From Cupriavidus lacunae (GTDB taxonomy: Bacteria; Pseudomonadota; Gammaproteobacteria; Burkholderiales; Burkholderiaceae), in assembly GCF_003353055.1 (NCBI RefSeq), contig NZ_QKWJ01000002.1, positions 1 through 64,000 on the forward strand: 64,000 nucleotides of DNA. The letters are read 5' to 3'. A program made the position numbers and the translations under genes. Positions 14,966 to 22,257 of this stretch are shown here, in pieces; positions within the stretch are counted from its first letter, which is position 1, and every line of letters begins with the position of its first letter. The notes beneath the pieces were generated by a model. That model worked only from the letters and a program-made list of their open reading frames with translations, did no database searches and was not told the DNA's origin.

Positions 14966-17277
14966 AACTGACCCTTTCGGGCTTTCATGGCGTGCGCGAT
15001 GGCATGCGCCGTGACAGCGTGACGCTGGACCTGACAAGCCTGCCACCCGGCCTGATCGCTCTGGTGGGCCCCAACGGCGCCGGCAAGACGACACTGATGG
15101 ATAACCTCCATCCGTATCCGATCATGCCAAGCCACGCCTCGAAAATGTCCGCGGATGCGTTCTCCTACTGGGATCACCTCTGCGGCACCCGTGGCGAGAA
15201 GGATCTGGAATGGGAGCACGCCGGCAAGCAGTTCCGTTCGGCGTTCGCGTTCCGCAACCCGGGCAAGAGCCGCAAGGCCGAGTACTACTTGTTCGAGAAG
15301 GGCGCCAACGGCGACTGGATACCGCTGCAGCTGCCCGACGGTACGCTGTCGGATGGCAAGGCCGATACCTACAACCGCTGCATCGAGGCCGTGTTGGGAT
15401 CGCCTGAAGCGTTCTTTACCAGTGTGTTCTCTGCCCAGAACCGGCGCCCGATCGCCAGCTACCAGGCCAGCGAGATTAAGCGGCTCCTGGCTGAGCTGCT
15501 TGGGATCGAGCACCTGCGCGACCTGTCGGCGAAGGCCGGCGACGTGGCAAAGGTGCTGGGGCGCAGTCTGGACACCCTGCAGCGCGAGCTGGTAGGGCTG
15601 TCTACCCAGCGTGAGAGGGCAGGGCAGCTGGCCCGGGAGATCGGCCAGACCGACGAGGCGCTGACCACCTCGCGGCGCGAGCGCGATGCGGAAACGGCCA
15701 ACGGCGCGAAGCTCCTTCAGGAGCGCGCGACGCTGGCCGCCAGGCAAAGCGCGAGTGCGGCGACCGAAGCGCGTCTGCGCGAACTCAGGCAACGGGAAAC
15801 CGAAGTGGAGGCGCGCCGGCGGCAACTGGAGTCCGACCACCGTGCAACAGCCACCCGTACCGCAACGCGGCGCCGGGAAGTTGAGCAGCAGGTGGCCAGC
15901 CACAAGCTGACCCTGGCCGAAGGGCCGGCGATCCTCGCGGCCGCCGAGCAGCGCGATGCCTTGCAGATGGCCATTGGCCGGAAGCAGGATGAGTTGGGCG
16001 CGTTGCAGCAGGCAGTGAGCCAGTTGGAAGCGCAACGGACGCAGCATGCCGCGCTTTCCATCGAGTTGCAGGGGCTGGAAGCCCGCGGCAAGTCGGCAGC
16101 GCAGTTCGCTGGCTCGCTGAAGGCCCAGGCCGATGTGATCGACACGGTGCCATGCCGGGCCGATCCGATGCACAATACCTGCCCGTTGCTGGCGCAGGCG
16201 CGCGAAGCCCAAGGCAAGTTGGCCGAACAGGTCATTACGGTGCGGGATTTGCGGGCCAGCTACCAGGCCAAGCAGTTGGCGATGAAGCCGCTGGCCGACG
16301 CGCTGGCTGCCCTGCCCGGCCAGCGTGCTGCTTTGTCTTCCCTGCAGGCGGAGTTGACACGTGACCAGCAGGAGTTGCAGCGCCTGACCGCGCTGGCCGC
16401 CCGCAAGCCGATGCTCGACGTCGCCCGTGAGGGCCTGGCGCAGGCCGAGCGGGACCTGACGGCACTTGGTGAGGAGGAGGCTGCTGCCGCGGCAATCTTC
16501 GCGCGGGAAGTGGCGGACGCTGACGCGCAGTTGTCAACCGTGCAGCGCGAGCTGTCCGGGCTGGCCACCGAAGACGTGACCGGCATGCTGGTCGCGCTGG
16601 ACCTGCGGATCCGCCAGAGCCGGGAAGCGGTGGTGGCTCTTGATGGGCGGATTGAAGTGCTGATTCGCCAGCAGGCCACCTTGTCGACGGAACTCGAACG
16701 GGTGACAGCCATGGTTGCCGGCTTGCCCGTGGTTCAGGGCAAGGCCGATCGGCTCTCTGACGAGATCGCGCAGTGGAAGCTGCTCGCCAAGGGATTGGGC
16801 AACGACGGCGTCATCGCGTTGTCCATCGATGACGCGGGCCCGGCTCTCACGCGCATCGTCAACGACCTGCTGCTTGCTTGCTACGGACCGCGATTCACCA
16901 TCGCGATTCAGACGCAGACGACGCTGGCCAATGGCGAGAAGCGTGAAGGGTTCGAGATCGCCGTCAACGACGGGGAGAACGATTCCACGAAGGACTTCTC
17001 GGTGATGTCAGGCGGACAGAAGATCTGGATCAACGAGTGCCTGACCCGTGGGATTGCGCTCTACCGGGCGCAGGACACCGGGCAGGCCTTCCAGACGCTG
17101 TTCACCGACGAAGCCGATGGCCCGTTGGACCCCGAGCGCAAGCGTGCCTTCATGCGAATGAAGCGCGAAGTGCTGCGCCAGGGCGGGTACGAGCGGGAAT
17201 TCTTCATTTCCCACACGCCGGACCTGGTCGACGAAGCCGATGCGGTCATTGACGTGGTCGCCTTGGCAGCCCAGTAG
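14953..17277 (+). CDS. SbcC/Rad50-like SMC-type ATPase
   Basis: The protein has 774 residues. Walker A is GPNGAGKTT (39-47), the ABC signature is VMSGGQK (684-690), and Walker B with the catalytic Glu is FTDEADGPLD (717-726). Between the lobes, residues about 190-620 are rich in Glu, Arg, Gln and Ala, typical of long antiparallel coiled coil. The turn region has C401 and C410 (CRADPMHNTC) instead of the standard CxxC zinc hook. It is shorter than chromosomal SbcC, as in phage or plasmid versions. With the SbcD-like gene it should form an ATP-driven nuclease on DNA ends. Confidence 0.8.
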   Translation: MRPLKLTLSGFHGVRDGMRRDSVTLDLTSLPPGLIALVGPNGAGKTTLMDNLHPYPIMPSHASKMSADAFSYWDHLCGTRGEKDLEWEHAGKQFRSAFAFRNPGKSRKAEYYLFEKGANGDWIPLQLPDGTLSDGKADTYNRCIEAVLGSPEAFFTSVFSAQNRRPIASYQASEIKRLLAELLGIEHLRDLSAKAGDVAKVLGRSLDTLQRELVGLSTQRERAGQLAREIGQTDEALTTSRRERDAETANGAKLLQERATLAARQSASAATEARLRELRQRETEVEARRRQLESDHRATATRTATRRREVEQQVASHKLTLAEGPAILAAAEQRDALQMAIGRKQDELGALQQAVSQLEAQRTQHAALSIELQGLEARGKSAAQFAGSLKAQADVIDTVPCRADPMHNTCPLLAQAREAQGKLAEQVITVRDLRASYQAKQLAMKPLADALAALPGQRAALSSLQAELTRDQQELQRLTALAARKPMLDVAREGLAQAERDLTALGEEEAAAAAIFAREVADADAQLSTVQRELSGLATEDVTGMLVALDLRIRQSREAVVALDGRIEVLIRQQATLSTELERVTAMVAGLPVVQGKADRLSDEIAQWKLLAKGLGNDGVIALSIDDAGPALTRIVNDLLLACYGPRFTIAIQTQTTLANGEKREGFEIAVNDGENDSTKDFSVMSGGQKIWINECLTRGIALYRAQDTGQAFQTLFTDEADGPLDPERKRAFMRMKREVLRQGGYEREFFISHTPDLVDEADAVIDVVALAAQ

Positions 17278-17301
17278 TTCAGCACCAACCCCTTTATGTC
17301 A

Positions 17302-17336
17302 TGCCCGTCGCCCCGAAAGGGACGCGGGCATTTTTT
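17302..17336 (+). terminator. Rho-independent terminator after the SbcC-like gene
   Basis: TGCCCG (17302-17307) pairs with CGGGCA (17325-17330), enclosing a partly paired GC-rich inner stem with a GAAA-type loop, followed by six T. It begins 24 bases after the stop. Confidence 0.8.
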
Positions 17337-17421
17337 CTTTTCTTGATCGGAGTGCGCGTCAAAGCTCGCCCTTCATGGCGGGGAAGGATAGCGTGGACGC
17401 CGTAGGCGTCCTTTGCTGCGA

Positions 17422-17696
17422 TTAGTGAGGCGTTTTCTGCTGCTCGATGTACTGCCGTACGATCTCGATAGGAGCACCGCCACAGCTTCCGGCAAAGTAG
17501 GACGGCGACCAGAGTGCACCGCCCCACAGCTTCTTGCGGATGCTGGGGTAGTTTTCTTGCCGGACCATGCGGCCGGATATACCCTGAGGCTGTTCACTAG
17601 CGACGACACCGAGACCTTGGGCGGGTAGTTCACGACCAAATGCACATGCATCAGAAAGACACAATGTCTGCCCAGGATGTCTTGGTTCTCTCTCAT
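17422..17696 (-). pseudogene. tnpA: tnpA (Y1 HUH transposase), internally deleted and frameshifted
   Basis: The N-terminus MRENQDILGRHCVFLMHVHLV joins directly to VNYPPKVSVSSLVNSL, which in intact relatives I remember lies after the second HVHL motif. About 50 residues, including one of the two HVHL-like segments, are missing, as if recombination had occurred between the two similar codon stretches. A frameshift near 17597 then moves the end (NYPSIRKKLWGGALWSPSYF and SCGGAPIEIVRQYIEQQKTP) to another frame. The catalytic Tyr region cannot be read in one frame with the HUH motif, so the protein should be inactive. Confidence 0.8.
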
Positions 17697-17718
17697 GGGC
17701 CAAGTTTATAATGGCCCG

Positions 17719-17991
17719 ATGCAACGACTCCAGGCGTTCAAGTTTGAACTGATGCCAACCGGCGAACAGCAGCGCGATATGCGCCGCTATGCAGGATCGT
17801 GCCGGTTCGTCTACAACAAGGCGCTGGCGTTGCAGAAGGAAAACTACGAAGCGGGCGGCAAGTTCATCGGGTACGTCGCAATGGCGAAGCGCCTGACCGA
17901 GTGGCGTAACGGAACGGAGACACCTTGGCTCAAGGACTCCCCGGTTCACCCACTGCAACATGCGCTCAAGGACCTGGAGCGAGCCTTCTAT
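17719..17991 (+). pseudogene. tnpB: tnpB, 5' part
   Basis: ATG 17719 opens the TnpB N-terminus (MQRLQAFKFELMPTGEQQRD, CRFVYNKALALQKENYEAGG) up to KDLERAFY at 17991. The frame then runs into the inserted element and stops at 18024. The rest of the gene resumes at 19557. Joining 17991 directly to 19560, or the equivalent within the shared CTAT, gives an uninterrupted frame, ...RAFYANFFAKRADFPRFKKKG. TnpB proteins are RNA-guided nucleases of IS200/IS605 elements. Confidence 0.85.
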
Positions 17992-18139
17992 GAGGGCGAG
18001 GGTGTCAACCCCCTACAGTATTGAATTTCAGCATAGGGATGCATAGCGCGATAACTCTCTCCTTGCAAGCCATTCCTTTTCGTTCGCGAAACTGATGCGG
18101 TTGCGAAATCGAGGTCGGGGTCCTCATTGTCGGGCTGCT

Positions 18140-18168
18140 GCCCGGACTACCTTCTATCCGTGCCGGGC
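18140..18168 (-). ncRNA. candidate bridge-RNA target-recognition hairpin
   Basis: GCCCGG (18140-18145) and CCGGGC (18163-18168) enclose a loop containing CCTTCTAT (18150-18157). The same eight bases occur at the insertion site at the tnpB junction (17984-17991). Read on the transposase strand, the loop would pair with the top strand of the target. Bridge RNAs of IS110-family recombinases carry such target-binding loops. The match is short and found by eye, so this is a candidate only. Confidence 0.35.
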
Positions 18169-18333
18169 GCAATGGCCGGCACCAACATACTACATGCGCA
18201 AAGCGCTGGGACTACCCCTGTTACCTGCGCGCCCCATCTATATGGACGGCTACCCGCGGGGGGCAGCCCGGCTCACTTACGGGCGCGCTGACCTGCTTTC
18301 GTTACCGCTTCGCTGTTCGCGCTAAGATCGGCA

Positions 18334-19476
18334 TCACGTCACCACTAGTTTGAGGCTTGCCCCGGCAGGAATCTCGCCATACTCGAGATAGCGCCACAGG
18401 GCAATCGCCAATCGGCGGGCAAGTGCGACAATACCGACGCGCCGCATGCGCTTGCTGCCTGGCGCGAAGCGCGCATTGAACCATTGCGTGAGCTGACTCG
18501 TTGGCTGGTAGCGTAACCAGCTCCACGCCAGTTCGATCATTAGCATTAGCCAACGGGATCGTTTGTTGCCTGCCTTGCTGATGCCTTGCTCGACCTGACT
18601 TTCGCCACTGCTGTAGGGCGTCGGTGCCAGTCCCAGGCAACCTGCGACTTCGCGCCGGTTATGAAAACGACGCCAGCCAAACAGTTCCTTGATCAGGAGC
18701 CAGGCACTGCCCGCGCCGATCCCGCGGAGGTGCGCGAGCAGCGCGATGGCTGGCTGCGTACCGGCCTTCACCGCCTGGTGCTGCTGGGTTTCGATGGTCT
18801 TAATCTGCGTTACCACCAGCGCCAATCGCGTGACTTCACGCTCGATCTCGGCACGCAAGCCGGGAGGCAGTTGTGAGCCATAATCGCCCCACCAGCGCTT
18901 CCAGGATCGGTCCCCGATGTGGGCGATCCGCAGGTTGTGCAGTACCAGCAGCGAACGAATCCGGTTGCTGTGGGCCGTGCGTTCCTGCCTGAGTCGCCCG
19001 AGCTCGCGGTGCAAACGCCGCTCATCTTCCTGCTCTGGTGTTGGCACCCGCGCGACTGTCCACAGGCGCCGCTCGCCGGCGTGGTAACGCATCAACATCG
19101 AGAGCAGCTTGTCGCCGTCGAGCCGATCGGTCTTGGCGCGTCGGGCGCGGCGGTTGACTTCAATACTGGACGAGTCAACTACCAGGTTTTGGATACCTTG
19201 CTCCGTGAGCCATCGGTGCAGCCAGAAGCCATCGCGGCCGGCTTCGTAGCAACTGCGCACTGGGGCTTGCGGCGCCAGGCCGCAGCGTGCTTTGGCCTTG
19301 GCGATCACTTGCAGGACTGCATTCAGGTCGCCAGCCACCAGCGTATGCCGGCTCGGTCCGCGCATGCCGTCGCCCAGCGACAGCTTCCAGCTCTTCTCGC
19401 CCAGTTCGAAAGCCATGTACAGCCAGCCAGTGATCGTCGTATTCTGCCCCTGAAGGGCTGTGTCAGGCATGTTCAT
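18334..19476 (-). CDS. IS110-family (DEDD/serine) transposase
   Basis: The protein has 380 residues and appears complete. The N-terminal DEDD RuvC-like domain shows MAFELGEKSWKLSLGDG, CYEAGRDGFWLHRWL and RRARRAKTDRLDGDKLLSML. The C-terminal Transposase_20 part shows LRGIGAGSAWLLIKEL and CLGLAPTPYSSGESQVEQG followed by ISKAGNKRSRW, where the catalytic Ser is expected. This is the pattern of IS110/IS1111 recombinases, which act with a bridge RNA. No frameshift or early stop is seen, so the element may still be active. It lies inside tnpB of the older element. Confidence 0.95.
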   Translation of the reverse strand: MNMPDTALQGQNTTITGWLYMAFELGEKSWKLSLGDGMRGPSRHTLVAGDLNAVLQVIAKAKARCGLAPQAPVRSCYEAGRDGFWLHRWLTEQGIQNLVVDSSSIEVNRRARRAKTDRLDGDKLLSMLMRYHAGERRLWTVARVPTPEQEDERRLHRELGRLRQERTAHSNRIRSLLVLHNLRIAHIGDRSWKRWWGDYGSQLPPGLRAEIEREVTRLALVVTQIKTIETQQHQAVKAGTQPAIALLAHLRGIGAGSAWLLIKELFGWRRFHNRREVAGCLGLAPTPYSSGESQVEQGISKAGNKRSRWLMLMIELAWSWLRYQPTSQLTQWFNARFAPGSKRMRRVGIVALARRLAIALWRYLEYGEIPAGASLKLVVT

Positions 19477-19556
19477 TTGCGTGCTCCTTTCGAGAAACGA
19501 GACTGCGAATCTTCGTTTTACTCCAGGGGCTTACCTTCGCGGCCCTTCATAGTATC

Positions 19557-20504
19557 TATGCCAATTTCTTCGCCAAGCGGGCCGACTTTCCGCGCTTCAA
19601 GAAGAAAGGCCAGCACGACAGCTTCCGATACCCCGACCAGAGACAGATCAAGCTCGATCAAGGAAACAGCCGCATTTTCCTGCCCAAACTCGGCTGGCTG
19701 CGCTACCGCGACAGCCGGGACGTGCTCGGCGAGGTGAAGCAAGTCACCGTATCGGCCTGCGGCGGCAAGTGGTTCGTGTCGATCCAGACCGAACGCGAGG
19801 TCAAGCAGTCGTTGCCCAACGGCGGCGCGGTCGGTATCGACATGGGCGTGGTGCGTTTCGCCACGCTGTCGGACGGCACGGCCTACGCCCCGCTCAACAG
19901 CTTCAGGCGGCATGAAGCCGCCTTGCGCCGTGCGCAGCAGGCGATGAGCCGCAAGGTGAAATTCAGCAACAACTGGAAGAAGGCGAAAGCCCGCGTCCAG
20001 CGTATACATTCCCGCATCGGCAATGCCCGCCGCGACTTCCTGCACAAGACCTCGGCCGCGATCAGCCAAAACCACGCGATGGTGTGCATCGAGGACTTGC
20101 AGGTGCGGAACATGTCCAAGTCCGCAAAGGGTAGCGCCGAGCAACCGGGAAAGCGTGTTCGGGCCAAGTCCGGCCTGAACAAATCCATCCTCGATCAAGG
20201 CTGGTTCGAGTTCCGCCGCCAACTGGATTACAAGCTGGCGTGGAACGGTGGCTATCTCATCGCCGTGCCGCCACGGAACACGAGCCGGACGTGTCCGTGC
20301 TGCGGACATGTGTCGGCGGACAACCGGCAGACTCAAGCCGAGTTCCGATGCATGGAATGCGGCTTCGAGGAAAACGCTGATCTGGTCGGCGCGATCAACA
20401 TTCTAAGGGCGGGGCACGCCCGGTTAGCCTGTGAAGTGAGCGGTGCAGTCGTGCCGCCAGCAGCAGGAACCCACCGAAGCGACTCAATCGGGCTCGATGC
20501 CTGA
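19557..20504 (+). pseudogene. tnpB: tnpB, 3' part
   Basis: The frame reopens as YANFFAKRADFPRFKKKG and continues to the stop at 20504. Catalytic residues of the RuvC fold are all present: Asp in GIDMGVVRFATLSDG, Glu in MVCIEDLQVRN, and Asp in NADLVGAINIL, with the zinc ribbon CPCCGHVS...CMECGF before the last. An internal ATG at 19722 could start a shorter product lacking the N-terminal domain. The guide RNA of TnpB normally overlaps the 3' end of the gene and the element end, here about 20300-20550. Confidence 0.85.
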
Positions 20505-20530
20505 TTGAGCGCCGTAGGAGTCCCTTGTCT

Positions 20531-20890
20531 TCAGGCGGGGGAGGATGTCAAGTCGAAGCCGGCTTCCAGCGGCTTGAGCCAGCGGTGGATCATGCCGACC
20601 GCGGCATCGGCCTTGCCGGTGGCGATCGATTCGAGCAACTGGTCGGTCGAGCCGCTGTAGTTGATCAGGTCGACCTGCAGGCCGTTCTTCTCGAAGAAGC
20701 CCTTTTCCTGCGCCACCACGATCGGCGTCAGGCAGAAGGAATTCTGGTTCCAGGCGAAGGTCAGCTTGCGTGGCGCCGACCAGGCCTGGCGGCCCAGGAT
20801 CAGCGACGCCGCGGCGATGGCCGCGGCGCCGGCAAGCCGCAGCACGCCGCGGCGGCGCGGGTCGGCAGTCTTTTTGTTGTTCTGGCTCAT
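20531..20890 (-). pseudogene. ABC substrate-binding protein (sulfonate/taurine type), truncated by the IS
   Basis: ATG at 20890 follows GGGAG and starts MSQNNKKTADPRRRGVLRLA, a twin-arginine-like or Sec signal, then KLTFAWNQNSFCLTPIVVAQ and GFFEKNGLQVDLINYSGST, typical of SsuA/TauA-type binding proteins (about 320 residues when intact). Only about 113 native residues remain. At 20551 the sequence changes to the end of the IS200/IS605-type element, which adds LTSSPA and a stop. The missing C-terminal part and the transporter permease and ATPase are not found left of the element. The protein is surely non-functional. It lies 41 bases after the SsuD-like gene. Confidence 0.85.
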
Positions 20891-20931
20891 GGTGAGACTC
20901 CCCGTTTTCATTGTGTTGTGTGGTGAGGCGG

Positions 20932-22029
20932 TCAGGCGGCCTTGCGCTCCGCCCGCTGTGCGGCGTCGTGCTGCGCCACCAGTTCGCGCACGCGCGGGAT
21001 CAGCTCGCGGCCGTAGTCGATGGCGTCTTCCAGCGGATCGAAGCCCCGGATCAGGAAGGTGGTGACGCCCAGTTCGTAGTAGGCCAGCAGGGCCTGCGCC
21101 ACGTGCTCCGGCGTGCCGACCAGGCCGGTGGAGTTGGAGCGCCCGCCGGTCTCGCGTGCGATCGCGGTCCACAGGCGCTGGTCGACCCGGTCGCCTTTGC
21201 CGGCGGCGGCCAGCAGGCGCCGCGCGCCTTCGCTCTGCTGCGGGCCGCCACGGCTGTAGCCGGCCTGCACGCGCAGGGCGCGGGTGCGTTCCAGGATGCT
21301 GTCGGCGCGGGCCCAGGCTTTTTCCTCGGTCTCGGCCAGCACCGGGCGGAACGACACCGAGAAGCGCACCGTGCGCCCGTGCTTCGCGGCTTCGGCGCGC
21401 ACGCGGCCGGTCAGCTCGCGCACCTGGTCGAGCGACTCGCCCCACAGCGCATAGACGTCGGCATGCTTGCCGGCGACGGCCAGCGCCGCTTCCGACGCGC
21501 CGCCGAAGTAGATCGGCACACGCGGCTGCTGCGCGGGCTTGACCTCAGAGAAGCCCTGCGCAAAGCGGTAGAACTGTCCTTCGTGGTCGAACGGCACGGC
21601 CTCGGTCCAGATGCGGCGCAGGATGTGCAGGTACTCGTCGGTGCGTGCATAGCGCTGGTCATGGTCGAGGAAGTCGCCGTCACGCTGCTGCTCGCTATCC
21701 GAGCCGCCGGAGATGAAGTGCACGCCGAGGCGGCCGCCGCTGAACTGGTCGAGCGTGGCGATCTGGCGTGCGGCCAGCGTAGGCGCGGTAAAGCCGGGGC
21801 GGTGCGCCAGCATGAAGTGGATGCGCTCAGTCACGCTGGCGGCGTAGGCAATCGTCAGCGTGGCAGACGGGCCGGTGGAATGGTGCGGTACCAGGATGCG
21901 GTCGAAGCCGGCCTGCTCATGGGCCTGGGCAAAGGCGCGCACGTACTCGCGATCGATCACCGGGCCTGACGGCGGATGGATCTCGGACTGCTTCTGGCTC
22001 TGGATCATGCCGATGAAATCGACGCTCAT
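20932..22029 (-). CDS. FMNH2-dependent monooxygenase, SsuD-like (LLM class)
   Basis: The protein has 365 residues. It shows the luciferase-like monooxygenase fold with GFDRILVPHHSTGPSATLT, MLAHRPGFTAPTLAARQIAT, FSGGRLGVHFISGGSDSEQQ and the later GTPEHVAQALLAYYELGVTT. This layout is close to alkanesulfonate monooxygenase SsuD and the dimethylsulfone/methanesulfonate enzymes SfnG/MsuD. It should release sulfite from an organosulfur compound with reduced FMN from a partner reductase, which is not encoded nearby. It is followed by the broken binding-protein gene and faces the SfnB-like gene across a 228-bp region with an inverted repeat. Confidence 0.85.
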   Translation of the reverse strand: MSVDFIGMIQSQKQSEIHPPSGPVIDREYVRAFAQAHEQAGFDRILVPHHSTGPSATLTIAYAASVTERIHFMLAHRPGFTAPTLAARQIATLDQFSGGRLGVHFISGGSDSEQQRDGDFLDHDQRYARTDEYLHILRRIWTEAVPFDHEGQFYRFAQGFSEVKPAQQPRVPIYFGGASEAALAVAGKHADVYALWGESLDQVRELTGRVRAEAAKHGRTVRFSVSFRPVLAETEEKAWARADSILERTRALRVQAGYSRGGPQQSEGARRLLAAAGKGDRVDQRLWTAIARETGGRSNSTGLVGTPEHVAQALLAYYELGVTTFLIRGFDPLEDAIDYGRELIPRVRELVAQHDAAQRAERKAA

Positions 22030-22129
22030 GTGCGCTCTCCTGCGGTCGGTGAGGGCGGCAGCGTGGCCGCCCGGATGGTGTTGGGCTGAGGCAGAAAGTA
22101 CGACAGCCGCGCGCGCTCACTAACGAATA

Positions 22130-22163
22130 AAAACGACGGTCCATATTCAATAAGCGTCGTTTT
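22130..22163. promoter_or_regulatory. inverted repeat in the divergent sulfur-gene promoter region
   Basis: AAAACGACG (22130-22138) and CGTCGTTTT (22155-22163) are perfect inverted repeats with a 16-base spacer containing the A/T-rich CATATTCAATAA. The position between the divergent SsuD-like and SfnB-like genes suits an operator for a LysR-type (CysB/SsuR-like) or SfnR-type regulator. The binding protein is not in the window. Confidence 0.45.
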
Positions 22164-22257
22164 CGTAATGCGGTGCCGGCGCTACGCTAGGCGGCATTCG
22201 GTGCGAGCCGCGCGCAGCATCGCGCCTCGTCGTCATCCTTCCCCGGAGTCTTCTTCC

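Larger units (their letters stand above)
17988..19559. mobile_element. IS110-family (IS1111-like) element inserted in tnpB
   Basis: The element fills the gap between two copies of CTAT (17988-17991 and 19556-19559), one of which belongs to the target, so its length is 1,568 bp. There are no terminal inverted repeats, but CCCCTACAGTA (18010-18020) and TACTCCAGGGG (19519-19529) form an imperfect subterminal pair, as in the IS1111 subgroup. The transposase is on the minus strand, with about 80 bases before it and about 340 non-coding bases after it. In IS1111-type elements the long non-coding end is on that side and should encode the bridge RNA. The 17992-18333 stretch therefore holds no gene but probably an RNA. 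Confidence 0.85.
17358..20551. mobile_element. IS200/IS605-type element interrupted by an IS110/IS1111-type element
   Basis: The right end is fixed near 20551, where GGAGGATGTCAA stops and the reading frame of an ABC binding-protein gene begins on the minus strand. The left end near 17358 is an estimate, based on a CTCGCC/GGCGGG hairpin and GGAAGGATAGCG, which are typical of this group; a perfect GGACGCC-GTA-GGCGTCC hairpin lies inside at about 17395-17411. It holds a minus-strand tnpA remnant and a plus-strand tnpB split by a second element. Without that 1,568-bp insert it would be about 1.6 kb. Mobility is probably lost because tnpA is defective. Confidence 0.75.

Noticed and set aside
15459..16235. 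Minus-strand open frames opposite the SbcC-like gene
   Set aside because: Arg/Ser/Ala-rich composition typical of shadow frames in high-GC DNA, and the plus-strand protein has all ATPase motifs.
17358..20551. Composite transposon formed by two insertion sequences
   Set aside because: The two elements are of different families and one is inside the other; there are no flanking copies of the same IS.
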